From positions 1-26,438 of IMG/VR virus record IMGVR_UViG_3300025889_000824: 26,438 bases of DNA; one strand, given 5' to 3'. A program made the translations under genes and the position numbers. Source of the stretch: a virus. The notes below the pieces were generated by a model. That model saw only the letters and a program-made list of their open reading frames with translations, had not been told where the DNA came from and searched no databases. Shown piece after piece: positions 14,068 through 21,142 of this stretch; position 1 is the first letter of the stretch; each line of letters begins with the position of its first letter.

Positions 14068-14291
14068 AATTGGACTTTTGCGATTTTACAGAGAGTGATG
14101 AATTCCGACACTTTGAACTTGCGCCAGTCCTGCATGCGTCCGGATAAAGTAGACGGAGCGAGTCCCATCTGTGACGCGAGCTGTGCCTGTGAGATACGTT
14201 GCTGCTTGATTTGATAACATGCTTCCATGAAGGCATGTTCGAGCTTGTGCGATACGCGCTCTGTGTTTTCTGAAACTGTAGTTTCTGACAT
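14064..14291 (-). CDS. Small helix-turn-helix DNA-binding regulator (75 aa)
   Basis: The central part reads RISQAQLASQMGLAPSTLSGRM (about residues 32-53), a Cro/C1-type HTH with the second helix APSTLSGRM. The preceding helix and the C-terminal FITLCKIAKV helix complete a four-to-five-helix domain. It lacks an oligomerisation tail and so resembles Cro-like or early regulatory proteins. It is third in the unit from the 14.8-kb promoter and could feed back on it. No operator repeat was recognised there. Confidence 0.75.
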   Translation of the reverse strand: MSETTVSENTERVSHKLEHAFMEACYQIKQQRISQAQLASQMGLAPSTLSGRMQDWRKFKVSEFITLCKIAKVQL

Positions 14292-14309
14292 TGTGAATTG
14301 ATTTGTGAT

Positions 14310-14573
14310 CTACGAAATTCCGATACTTTTTTTGAATTCTGACAGCTTCCGCTTCAGTTTTTCTTCCTCGCGCTGCTTGAAATCTTCAAATCTCGCTCGC
14401 TGGGATTCGCGATCCATGTAATCCTTTTTGAACTGCTCGAGCTTCTCATCGTAGCTCTTTTTTCGATAGTCGCTTGATCGATAGCCCCCTTTGAGCATTT
14501 CTTTTTTTCCCGATCCGACATAGACTCTGACAAACGAGCGAACTGCTTCATCTGTCCATTTGAACTGATTCAT
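14310..14573 (-). CDS. Small charged helical early protein (87 aa)
   Basis: The N-terminus FKWTDEAVRSFVRVY resembles a short motif I have seen at the start of many small Bacteroidetes-phage early proteins. The rest is highly charged with a long predicted helix or coiled coil (KLEQFKKDY ... EDFKQREEEKLKRKLSEFKK). ATG 14573 lies 19 bp past the 59-aa gene. No catalytic or metal-binding pattern is seen. Function unknown. Confidence 0.65.
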   Translation of the reverse strand: MNQFKWTDEAVRSFVRVYVGSGKKEMLKGGYRSSDYRKKSYDEKLEQFKKDYMDRESQRARFEDFKQREEEKLKRKLSEFKKSIGIS

Positions 14574-14592
14574 ATCTGTGATTTTAAGTGAA

Positions 14593-14772
14593 TTACTTCC
14601 CGATCATATCCTTGTACACTTGAGCAGTGTCGCGGCTGATATGATTTGCGTATCGAGTGATTTTATCCATCACTTCGAAATACTTCTCTGAAGGCATGTG
14701 AGAGATGAGATCTTGACAGATCTCGGAGTAAAGCTGACGCGCTTTCTCGTACTCTGGACTGAACGTAGGCAT
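14593..14772 (-). CDS. First gene of the early transcript, unknown (59 aa)
   Basis: The frame from ATG 14772 to TAA 14593 encodes MPTFSPEYEKARQLYSEICQ and two further helices, ending AQVYKDMIGK. It starts about 20 nt after the predicted transcription start of the 14.8-kb promoter, in an A-rich leader (AAGAAAACAGG before ATG). Being first on the early transcript suggests an immediate-early role, such as host takeover, but there is no motif to support a specific function. Confidence 0.65.
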   Translation of the reverse strand: MPTFSPEYEKARQLYSEICQDLISHMPSEKYFEVMDKITRYANHISRDTAQVYKDMIGK

Positions 14773-14797
14773 CCTGTTTTCTTGTATTGATTTGCAT

Positions 14798-14828
14798 CAA
14801 ATATACAAGAAATATCGAGAAAGTCAAA
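14798..14828 (-). promoter_or_regulatory. Bacteroidetes-type promoter for the early/replication block
   Basis: On the minus strand, TTTG (14828-14825) is followed by a 19-bp spacer and TATATTTG (14805-14798), an exact fit to the Bacteroidetes -33/-7 consensus. It also reads as TTGACT-N16-TATATT, acceptable to a general sigma factor. Transcription would start near 14791-14793, about 20 nt before ATG 14772. It lies in the AT-rich gap after the phosphoesterase stop. By eye I found no second exact TAnnTTTG on this strand preceded by TTTG. Confidence 0.75.
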
Positions 14829-14850
14829 TACTTTTTTCAGAAAATGTAAA

Positions 14851-15687
14851 TCAGTGCGCTTCTTCTACTCCCGTCTTCCATTTCTTGCGGGAGTATTCGC
14901 ACCACCACCACCAGCCCCCGAGACGCGGCTGCGAGAAGCCCTTTTCGGTTTCCCATCCTCTAAAGCCGTCACCGAGCTTCTTATACGAGCCGCAGCGGAT
15001 GTGATGAACTGTGCTCTTCGACACGCTCATCTTTGAATTTATTCGCTCTGTCGTCACCGGAAGATGCCACTTCTGGTGATCGTGCCCGCGAAGGATGATG
15101 TCAGCATCTGGAAACTGTGCTTGATCGATGTCCGCTTGAAGAACTCCTTTACTGCGTCGTGCATTTCCCCCGTAGCCGTGATGATAGTGCATCATGTAGC
15201 TCTTCATCTCTGTCTTATAGGAGAACTGCCAGCGCATATAGCCGGAGTATCCACCGAGCTGTATCGGAGATCCGAGAGCTTGAAGTTCAGCGACGATCCG
15301 CTTTGATGGATCTGTGTGCTGTCTCTTGCGTACGTTTGTCTCGTGATTGCCCTGGGCGTAAACTGTGAGAAGGTCTTTATATGGCAGGAGAAAAGTCACT
15401 GCGTCAGCTATCACAGCGTCGAAGTAATCCTGCTTTCGATATTCGGGGCGCAGCCCTCCGGGGAGCGTGTTTCTTGGATCGAACTTCCCGCCCATTAAAT
15501 CGACGAAGTCTCCGTTCAAGAACACTCTCGCATTTCTGCTCATCGCGAGATCAAGATGCTCTTTCAGCATCTCTCGATCACACTTCGCGGAGTCGTAATG
15601 TACATCTGACAAGAAGAGAACGTACTTGCGCTGTCCGATCTCGACGTTCTGACTCAGCGTGTAGTGATTACGACTGTGCTGCTGCAT
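14851..15687 (-). CDS. Calcineurin-like metallophosphoesterase (278 aa)
   Basis: The dinuclear metal-site motifs are all present: SDVHYD (D28, H30), NGDFVD (G59-D60), GNHE (113-116), a His cluster MHYHHGYGG (H167-H170) and GHDH (201-204). Known relatives hydrolyse phosphomono- or diesters and some act as DNA repair or end-processing nucleases, but the substrate here is unknown. The C-terminus is Trp-rich (GGWWWWCEYSRKKW). The gene is last in the late unit, overlapping the preceding small membrane gene by 20 bp, and is followed by the early promoter. Confidence 0.85.
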   Translation of the reverse strand: MQQHSRNHYTLSQNVEIGQRKYVLFLSDVHYDSAKCDREMLKEHLDLAMSRNARVFLNGDFVDLMGGKFDPRNTLPGGLRPEYRKQDYFDAVIADAVTFLLPYKDLLTVYAQGNHETNVRKRQHTDPSKRIVAELQALGSPIQLGGYSGYMRWQFSYKTEMKSYMMHYHHGYGGNARRSKGVLQADIDQAQFPDADIILRGHDHQKWHLPVTTERINSKMSVSKSTVHHIRCGSYKKLGDGFRGWETEKGFSQPRLGGWWWWCEYSRKKWKTGVEEAH

Positions 15688-15901
15688 GCTCGAAGAATGA
15701 TAAACACAAAGGAGTGACTCCGATAGCGCACATCGTCACGGCTTCCCATGTGATACCATGAGACGCGATCTCAGTGCAAGCTGTCGCCACTATGACCGAT
15801 CCGATCGTTCTCTTCGCGCTCCATCGCTTAAGATCTCCTTTCGTCTTGAAGATCTCTGTGATGTCGAGCTTCCCGAGAGCCGATAGAAGCTCACGCTTCA
15901 C
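15668..15901 (-). CDS. Small membrane protein, holin-associated candidate (77 aa)
   Basis: I choose GTG at 15901, which overlaps the holin-like stop in a GTGA junction; extension to ATG 15958 would overlap it by 61 bp. The N-terminal half is basic and helical (LSALGKLDITEIFKTKGDLKRW). The C-terminal half holds two hydrophobic stretches, TIGSVIVATACTEIA and WEAVTMCAIGVTPLCLSFFE. Size, topology and its place two genes after the amidase suggest a holin partner or antiholin. Function not proven. Confidence 0.55.
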   Translation of the reverse strand: MKRELLSALGKLDITEIFKTKGDLKRWSAKRTIGSVIVATACTEIASHGITWEAVTMCAIGVTPLCLSFFEHAAAQS

Positions 15902-16065
15902 AGCTTCTCTTGCTTGCGCTTGTCGCCAGTGATCGCTGTGATGAGCGTGTCGAGCCATCCGAAGACTTGGTTATCTTTGGTCGTCGGAGTGAGATTCACG
16001 ACTACTTTGATAAATGCCATCAGAGCGATGAGAAGCTCTGCCCAATGTTCAGTGATGAAGTCCAT
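15898..16065 (-). CDS. Holin-like small membrane protein (55 aa)
   Basis: The frame is ATG 16065 to TGA 15898. The sequence has a hydrophobic segment HWAELLIALMAFIKVVVNL near the N-terminus, then TPTTKDNQVFGWLDTLITAITG and a basic tail DKRKQEKL. One or two short membrane helices and a charged C-terminus fit the usual holin pattern. It lies in the cassette with the amidase and is preceded by an A-rich leader (AAAAGAAAAG). I judge holin as likely but without a specific family match. Confidence 0.55.
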   Translation of the reverse strand: MDFITEHWAELLIALMAFIKVVVNLTPTTKDNQVFGWLDTLITAITGDKRKQEKL

Positions 16066-16075
16066 GTCTTTTCTT

Positions 16076-16261
16076 TTAGGTATCAGGGGGAAGCTCCCCC
16101 TCTGTAATATAGTGCTTGATGAAGTAGTTCAGATACTTCGAAACTTCGCGATCAGTTAACTCTTCGATCGGCTCTGCACCGATGAGATCCAGATACGACC
16201 AAAAAGCGAAGAGGAGCGTGTTCAACTGCTCTCTGAACTGGATCGTGTTTATCTCGCTCAC
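16076..16261 (-). CDS. Small acidic protein in the lysis cassette (61 aa)
   Basis: The start is GTG 16261, sharing one base with the amidase stop (TAGTG), which points to coupled translation. The protein has a helical N-terminus (IQFREQLNTLLFAFWSYLDLIG) and an acidic C-terminus. It has a moderately hydrophobic helix but no clear transmembrane segment. Function unknown. Lysis control is suggested only by position. Confidence 0.55.
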   Translation of the reverse strand: MSEINTIQFREQLNTLLFAFWSYLDLIGAEPIEELTDREVSKYLNYFIKHYITEGELPPDT

Positions 16262-16686
16262 TACATGAAGTCGGGAAATTTATCCTCGACACTGAATGAT
16301 GGACACGCTTTCGTGCTGAACTCGTTGTGACCATGTAGCGAAGGATCATCAAATACCATACAGAGAGCCGAATACAAAGCTCGAAAGCTGCGCTCCTGGG
16401 CTTCTGTCATCGTGTCCTTCGGTGTTTTTCCGTCTTCCTCTACTCCTCCGACGTAACAGATCCCGACGCTGTCTGCGTTGTGTCCTTTCGTGTGAGCTCC
16501 TGCGCGTGTGATAGGTCGTCCCCTTTCGATCGTTCCATCAAGACGAATCACGAAGTGATAACCGATATCCGACCAGTTACGCGGGGGCGATGTATGCCAG
16601 CGTTTGATCTGCTTTGCTGTGATATCCTGCCCTTCGCGAGTAGCGGAGCAGTGCAGGATCACTCTTCTGATCTCTCTCAGTTTCAT
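16261..16686 (-). CDS. Endolysin: N-acetylmuramoyl-L-alanine amidase (141 aa)
   Basis: This is the phage lysozyme that cleaves the amide bond between MurNAc and L-Ala of peptidoglycan. The fold matches amidase_2/T7 lysozyme: ILHCSATREG (H12), WSDIGYHFVIRLDGTIE (Y43), then HNEFSTKACPSF with H120, K126 and C128. The H-(8)-C spacing and the K two residues before C equal those of T7 lysozyme (H122, K128, C130). It is cytoplasmic (no signal), so it needs a holin for release. ATG 16686 overlaps the preceding stop as ATGA. Confidence 0.92.
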   Translation of the reverse strand: MKLREIRRVILHCSATREGQDITAKQIKRWHTSPPRNWSDIGYHFVIRLDGTIERGRPITRAGAHTKGHNADSVGICYVGGVEEDGKTPKDTMTEAQERSFRALYSALCMVFDDPSLHGHNEFSTKACPSFSVEDKFPDFM

Positions 16687-16892
16687 TTGTCCATCTGATT
16701 TCGAGCGAGAGCGAGCTTGATCTCTGTCGTGATTGTGACGAGCTCTTTCAGCGTTTGCTTCACTTCATCGTTCGATGCTTCGAGCTGATATAATCGCCCT
16801 TTCAATTTTGCAACTTCTGAGTTGAGTTTGACGTAAACTCCGACGAGCCCCCCAGCCATCGTAACGAGTTCAAATAGTGTTAGTCCGCTCAT
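16683..16892 (-). CDS. Membrane-anchored coiled-coil protein, lysis-associated (69 aa)
   Basis: A short hydrophobic N-terminal segment (LTLFELVTMAGGLVGVYV, residues ~4-21) is followed by a heptad-like helix (NSEVAKLKGRLYQLEASNDEVKQTLKELVTI). It resembles small phage proteins with one anchor and a coiled coil located directly before the endolysin, such as hemolysin XhlA-like or spanin-like types. The protein lacks a lipobox. It overlaps both the 46-aa gene and the amidase by 4 bp (ATGA). A role in lysis is inferred from structure and place. Confidence 0.65.
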   Translation of the reverse strand: MSGLTLFELVTMAGGLVGVYVKLNSEVAKLKGRLYQLEASNDEVKQTLKELVTITTEIKLALARNQMDK

Positions 16893-17029
16893 GGCTCAAG
16901 TGCTTGAAGTCGTGTCTCGAGATCATTGATCGCTTCGATAAGCTCGTTTATTTTGTTTTGAAACTCGCGCGTGATCCCATACGATCCGCGCTCTGTTTCA
17001 TCTACATCGGGGATTGGTGCTAAATACAT
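16889..17029 (-). CDS. Tiny helical protein between fibre and lysis genes (46 aa)
   Basis: The frame from ATG 17029 to TGA 16889 encodes MYLAPIPDVDETERGSYGIT then a helix, FQNKINELIEAINDLETRLQ. It begins one base after the fibre-gene TAA and ends in an ATGA overlap with the next gene, so it is well placed for translation. The C-terminal heptads suggest trimerisation or a fibre or lysis partner. No family is recognised. Confidence 0.6.
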   Translation of the reverse strand: MYLAPIPDVDETERGSYGITREFQNKINELIEAINDLETRLQALEP

Positions 17030-17030
17030 T

Positions 17031-18077
17031 TTATGTCGCTTGGAATGTCATAACTAAGTGAACGTCGCCGGGGTTTACGCTGCCTTGTACGGCAATGTTT
17101 ATTAGTTCCCCTTGCGATATACTCGTACCCGTCGGAGTGAAAGTCTGCGCAGTGTTTGCCGTGAAAGACTGGTTTCCGGTTGTGTAGACAAGAGTGCTCC
17201 CGCTTCTGTTTACAACAAATCTTGCAGTAGTTGTCACTCCGATTTGACAGCTCAAGCTCACCAGCTCGCAGTTCTCCGGCATCATTGCTTGAGTATAGAT
17301 GTTCGCAGTTCCGACATCTACGTAATTTCCACGAATCCCGATGACTCGGAGTCCTGTTGTTCCGACGTTACTCGATCCGAAAATTCGCCATTTGTCCGCG
17401 CCCCCGCTTGCCGTCTGGAAAGTGACTGCTCCTGCTCCGTCAGTCGTGAGAACTTGGTTCGCTGTGCCGTCGCTTGATGGCATCGTGTACGCGCTCTCTG
17501 TTGGATTCGTAGCTGTGCCGATAAGGAATTTCCCTGTCGTGATGTTCGGAACGTCATTCGTTCGCCCTATCGCGCTCACTTGGATTTGTCCTGTGCTCGC
17601 GTGTGATTGTGCCACGACTCCGACATTCTGAATCTTGAGTGATCCTGTCGGCTTTGTAGATGTCAGCCCTCCTCCCGACGCGATATAGAGAATGTCTCCG
17701 ACACTGTATGAGCTTGTATCTACATCACTCAACAAACCGAAAACGATGATCTGTCCATTCGTATTGATCGAGATATCTTCCGCTGCAAGTCCGACAGCAG
17801 GAAGGTCGGCTGATACATTCGCATCGGCTTTCTGAATTTCTATCCGTGACTGTCCTGTACTGTATCCTGAGATGAATACTGGATCTCCTTTCGATACTGC
17901 TTCTGTCGCTCTTGCGTCGACAAGCAGTCTCTGTCCAGCAGGGAGATTCGAAACCTGAACTTTCTTGCTCGTTCCGGCTGCTCCGTCGGTCGTATCTGAC
18001 GTATCTACGATATGAAGTAGGTCGTCACTTGCGGGAGTTGTGAGCTCTGTTAAGCTGCTGACTTTTTTGTTCGGCAT
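17031..18077 (-). CDS. Tail fibre-like structural protein (348 aa)
   Basis: The N-terminus MPNKKVSSLTELTTPASDDLLHIVD is typical of phage fibre/appendage proteins I have seen. The middle is Gly/Ser/Thr-rich beta sequence (SVGDILYIASGGGL). The motif DGTANQVLTTDGAGAVTF, near residue 210, is a common fibre repeat. The C-terminal ~110 residues form a separate beta-rich domain, possibly the receptor-facing tip. No peptidase or chaperone domain is seen. Located between the head-tail connector and the lysis genes. Another virion appendage is the alternative. Confidence 0.75.
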   Translation of the reverse strand: MPNKKVSSLTELTTPASDDLLHIVDTSDTTDGAAGTSKKVQVSNLPAGQRLLVDARATEAVSKGDPVFISGYSTGQSRIEIQKADANVSADLPAVGLAAEDISINTNGQIIVFGLLSDVDTSSYSVGDILYIASGGGLTSTKPTGSLKIQNVGVVAQSHASTGQIQVSAIGRTNDVPNITTGKFLIGTATNPTESAYTMPSSDGTANQVLTTDGAGAVTFQTASGGADKWRIFGSSNVGTTGLRVIGIRGNYVDVGTANIYTQAMMPENCELVSLSCQIGVTTTARFVVNRSGSTLVYTTGNQSFTANTAQTFTPTGTSISQGELINIAVQGSVNPGDVHLVMTFQAT

Positions 18078-18109
18078 AGACGTATCTCTTTAATAGGTAC
18101 AGATTGAGT

Positions 18110-18673
18110 TTAGATGTCGATCCCCGCATCTCTGAGGAGCTGCTCTGCTTTTTTGCTGTCATATACTGTCGATAAATTCATTCCTCCGGTATAGTTCCCC
18201 TGCTTGCGCGGAGTGAGATCGTCATTCGTGTTCGTTGAATACTCAGGGAAGCTCGACTGATTGTGACAGATGTAGTCAATCATTCGCTCGCGATAGAACT
18301 CCCCGATCGATCTGCTTCGGTCGATCAGTCGCTTCATCTCGCCCTCTGACGCTGGAGAGCTCTGCTCGGAGCTCATCACGACGACACTGTTATTCACGAT
18401 CCGCACTCGCAAAAAAGGAAGCACTTCACAGAAAGCAAACTGCACGAGTGCGGGCTGAATGTAATCGTTCATCAGCGTCTGATACGCTCCCGACAGTGAG
18501 TCAGCGATGACATCTGTCTTCAGTTTATTATACAGATCCGTTCCCAGGTACGGCCAGATCTCGCGATCTTGAGCGATCTGAATATATGGGTGCGCGATGT
18601 CTTGATCGATCGAGCCGTTCAAAGCTGTGTCTTTTATCAGCTTGGTCACAGAGATGAAAAGTGCTTTCGCCAT
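18110..18673 (-). CDS. Head-tail connector-like protein, DUF6712-like (187 aa)
   Basis: The protein is mostly helical and matches, from memory, a conserved Bacteroidetes-phage family next to the portal: ALFISVTKLIKDTALNGSID, YIQIAQDREIWPYLGTDLY, YIQPALVQFAFCEVLPFL and FPEYSTNTNDDL. Proteins of this size and helical layout are likely gp6-like adaptors that bind beneath the portal and prepare for tail attachment. The start shares one base with the portal stop (TAATG), implying coupling. Confidence 0.7.
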   Translation of the reverse strand: MAKALFISVTKLIKDTALNGSIDQDIAHPYIQIAQDREIWPYLGTDLYNKLKTDVIADSLSGAYQTLMNDYIQPALVQFAFCEVLPFLRVRIVNNSVVVMSSEQSSPASEGEMKRLIDRSRSIGEFYRERMIDYICHNQSSFPEYSTNTNDDLTPRKQGNYTGGMNLSTVYDSKKAEQLLRDAGIDI

Positions 18674-20589
18674 TACTGAGGATTTTTATAGCCGCGATTC
18701 GGCATGTCGATCGGACGCTGTGCGACTCGACGATCATTAACAGGAATTTTGTTCTTTTTGCGCTCGTCGGGCGGGAGTGCTTGGATGATGCGACGCGCTT
18801 CGTTCACGCTGATCTTCTCGTTATTCTTCCGCAAGTACGTTCGACGCATCCAATAGTGATAGCAGTTCGGCCCGCCCTTGAAGAGCCAGATATCATATTT
18901 ATCAGCTCCGTTTTCACCGAAGCCAGGATTCACGACTTTATCACTCGCGAAGTCGATATCTTCTTTTCGATAGACCTTTTTCGCTGCCCACATTTTACGA
19001 CAGAACTCGCGCGAATCGGGAGCTTCTGCCGTCGTGCCTTCGTAGCTATAGCGAACCTTGATAATGTCTGAATCTTGCTCTTTCGATATCGCAGCGGGAT
19101 TCGAGCTCGGCACTCGTGCGAACGCCCAAAGAGCGTTGTGTTCCTCTTCTCGATCATAGTCTACTTGACGCGAGTCGATCAGCTCGAAGTTATCGAGATC
19201 TTCATCTTCCCCGAGCTCGATCAGTACATCAGCGATCTCACTCGACAGCTCGAAGTGATTGCATTTGTCCGAACACTTGTGCGATGACAGCTCTTCGATC
19301 GCACTCTCTTGCGGACTGAACATCGCTTCCGCGATCTCTTTCGGGAACTGGAGCATCTGCACCAGCATCGTGATCGCTGCTTCTTTGGTCAGCTCGCCCG
19401 CTGATACGGCTGTGATAAGATCTTTCGCTGCGCTGATTTGGATGCCGTTATACGCTTGTGATCCTTTGCCCCCTGCAAGGTCGATAAAGTCAGCCGGAGC
19501 TGTCGCGGGGATAGTAACCTTCAGCGGCTGCTCTGAGACGCTTAGAATAGTCTCTACAGCGTTTGTAATCAGTCGCTGATACCCCTGTATCACTGTCGTG
19601 TAAAAGAGCGAATATGAGTCTCGTAATTCGTCCGCATTATTCCCGAATCCGGTTCCGTCTCCCTTCACTCCAAAAAGCAGCGGGGAAGTCACTCGGTGTC
19701 CGCTGAGGATCTTGTTCGAGAGCTCATCACTGAGATACTGGAACATGTCCGCGTTCGAGTTCGATTGAAGGGGCGTGAAGTCCGGAGCTTGATCGGGCCC
19801 GTCATTGAAAGTCAGGATCAGCTTTGACGCTGCTTCTGGGCCCGTGAACTTCTGCTTGATCTTACGCTCGATCGCTTCGCGCTCCTCGTCTGTCGGAACT
19901 CCATTCTTAAAGCCGATGTGCCAGCCCGGGAACATCCCGCTCTTGATCGAGTTCAAGTGAAAAGAAGAGATCTGACGATCGAGTTCGATGTAGTTCGTCG
20001 ATCCTATGTAGTCAGGCAGTCCGTAAAACTCAAAGGAAGGAGCGTGTCGCTTGACTTGCATGATCGTTTTCGGGCTCGTGCGATCGGTCAAGCTGAATGC
20101 TTTGTACGCTTGATGCTTTTCGCTTTTGTCGCTCCAGTCGTATGAATAGTAGAAAGTATCGACTTTGCCTTCTTCATTCAGCAGCCCCGATCGGATAGAT
20201 CGAACGGGCACATGTTCGACTTTGGCGATCTTGGTGCGAGCTTGATTCCAGATGACGCACCAGTAAAACTGTCCGTATAGCTTGAGATCGAGAGCCGTCT
20301 TATAAGTGATCTCCTCCCCGAAAAGATCGTTCAAGCGAAGCCATGCTTCCTTAGACGCATCGTTTCGATCCCATTCGTCCGAGTACGGCCCATCTCCTCG
20401 GATCATGTCGGTCACTCCGTTAATGATCGCGTTATGAATTGAGCTCGTATAGTACAGCTCTTCGAGATACGTCGCGTACTGGTCATCTGCTCCGTATGTG
20501 ATCCATTTTCCGCCCCGCTTCTCTTCGAATTGCGGGAGCTCATACGGGCTCGTGTTTAAGACGCTGAAATCAATCTTTCGCGTAGACAT
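18673..20589 (-). CDS. Portal protein with extra C-terminal domain (638 aa)
   Basis: Forms the dodecameric DNA entry/exit ring of the head. The portal part (about residues 35-430) includes an N-terminal wing, KLYGQFYWCVIWN, FYGLPDYIGSTNYIELDR, then SGHRVTSPLLFGVKGDGTGFGNNADELRDSY, a conserved segment of Bacteroidetes-phage portals as I remember them. A Cys/His patch HKCSDKCNHF is at 437-446. Residues ~506-590 form a separate domain with FCRKMWAAKKVYRKEDI, NGADKYDIWLFKGGPNCYHYWMRRTY, which I have seen attached to phage head proteins in this group. The protein is therefore longer than a simple portal. It overlaps the preceding gene by 20 bp. Notably it lies downstream of the capsid gene. Confidence 0.88.
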   Translation of the reverse strand: MSTRKIDFSVLNTSPYELPQFEEKRGGKWITYGADDQYATYLEELYYTSSIHNAIINGVTDMIRGDGPYSDEWDRNDASKEAWLRLNDLFGEEITYKTALDLKLYGQFYWCVIWNQARTKIAKVEHVPVRSIRSGLLNEEGKVDTFYYSYDWSDKSEKHQAYKAFSLTDRTSPKTIMQVKRHAPSFEFYGLPDYIGSTNYIELDRQISSFHLNSIKSGMFPGWHIGFKNGVPTDEEREAIERKIKQKFTGPEAASKLILTFNDGPDQAPDFTPLQSNSNADMFQYLSDELSNKILSGHRVTSPLLFGVKGDGTGFGNNADELRDSYSLFYTTVIQGYQRLITNAVETILSVSEQPLKVTIPATAPADFIDLAGGKGSQAYNGIQISAAKDLITAVSAGELTKEAAITMLVQMLQFPKEIAEAMFSPQESAIEELSSHKCSDKCNHFELSSEIADVLIELGEDEDLDNFELIDSRQVDYDREEEHNALWAFARVPSSNPAAISKEQDSDIIKVRYSYEGTTAEAPDSREFCRKMWAAKKVYRKEDIDFASDKVVNPGFGENGADKYDIWLFKGGPNCYHYWMRRTYLRKNNEKISVNEARRIIQALPPDERKKNKIPVNDRRVAQRPIDMPNRGYKNPQ

Positions 20590-20995
20590 AATCAGTCTGT
20601 GTTGGGTTGTATGCTGTGTATGTGCTCTCCTGGTACGCTGTCGAATTATCGCGGATGTAGGACATCCCCTCCTCGATGATACCTATCACAGAAGCATCAG
20701 CGGGATCGAGATTCGATGAGCTGGTTTGCTCCCAAATAGTATAGTCGTAAAAGCCCTCCGGAAACTGAGGAGTATTCAGCATGATATCTCCGAGAGCAGG
20801 AGCGTCGGTCGATCCTTCACGAATCGTCAGAGTGTCTTTTCTTGCGTCGTGAGCGCGGCTTCTTGGAAGGAGCAGAATCGCTTTGCTCGTCGCCTGACAA
20901 GTCAGCCGAATCAGCGTGTAATTCGTCGCGCTGCTCATCTTCTCCGTCAGAGTGAGATATACTGTGTTCAGCGTTCCTTTTTGAAGCTGTATCAT
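20570..20995 (-). CDS. Conserved Bacteroidetes-phage structural-module protein (141 aa)
   Basis: The protein begins MIQLQKGTLNTVYLTLTEK and continues with a beta-rich body, FPEGFYDYTIWEQTSSSNLDPADASVIGIIEEGMSYI. I know this pattern (LQKGTxNTVYLTLTEK; YTIYEQTSSTNLDP) as frequent in Bacteroidetes phages near portal genes. Probably a small virion or head-decoration protein, but its role is unproven. Its first ~60 codons are overlapped in another frame by the 88-aa gene. Confidence 0.75.
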   Translation of the reverse strand: MIQLQKGTLNTVYLTLTEKMSSATNYTLIRLTCQATSKAILLLPRSRAHDARKDTLTIREGSTDAPALGDIMLNTPQFPEGFYDYTIWEQTSSSNLDPADASVIGIIEEGMSYIRDNSTAYQESTYTAYNPTQTDYVYAKD

Positions 20996-21083
20996 CGAGC
21001 AAGTGTTTAAGATGCTCCGGGCATCGGTTCGGATCTACTTCGTCCGCGTATTTGCGGAGAGAGTTGATGTATACTCTTTTCAT
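20817..21083 (-). CDS. Small protein with unusual tail, overlapping the next gene by 179 bp (88 aa)
   Basis: The N-terminal ~30 residues (MKRVYINSLRKYADEVDPNR, then PEHLKHLL) look like a genuine folded segment, and this part is free of overlap. The remainder is low complexity: Ser/Asp/Glu/His rich, then a basic block KKPRSRRKKRHSDDS. This tail lies over the first 60 codons of the 141-aa gene. ATG 21083 immediately follows the terminator T-run with an AT-rich leader and no Shine-Dalgarno site. The N-terminus is likely real; whether the tail is under its own selection is open. Function unknown. Confidence 0.6.
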   Translation of the reverse strand: MKRVYINSLRKYADEVDPNRCPEHLKHLLDDTASKRNAEHSISHSDGEDEQRDELHADSADLSGDEQSDSAPSKKPRSRRKKRHSDDS

Positions 21084-21094
21084 ATGGTCAATAT

Positions 21095-21123
21095 AAAAAA
21101 AGGGGGCGTTTGCCCCCCTTTAT
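21095..21123 (-). terminator. Rho-independent terminator after the tail-tube gene
   Basis: On the minus strand, AAAGG is followed by a GC-only hairpin GGGGGC-AAAC-GCCCCC and then seven T residues and TATAT. Stem 21112-21117 pairs with 21102-21107. It lies 20 bp past the tail-tube stop and only 12 bp before the start of the 88-aa gene. It should stop or reduce transcription between the abundant capsid/tube genes and the portal gene. Confidence 0.85.
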
Positions 21124-21142
21124 TGAAATTCTGTGATCGGAA

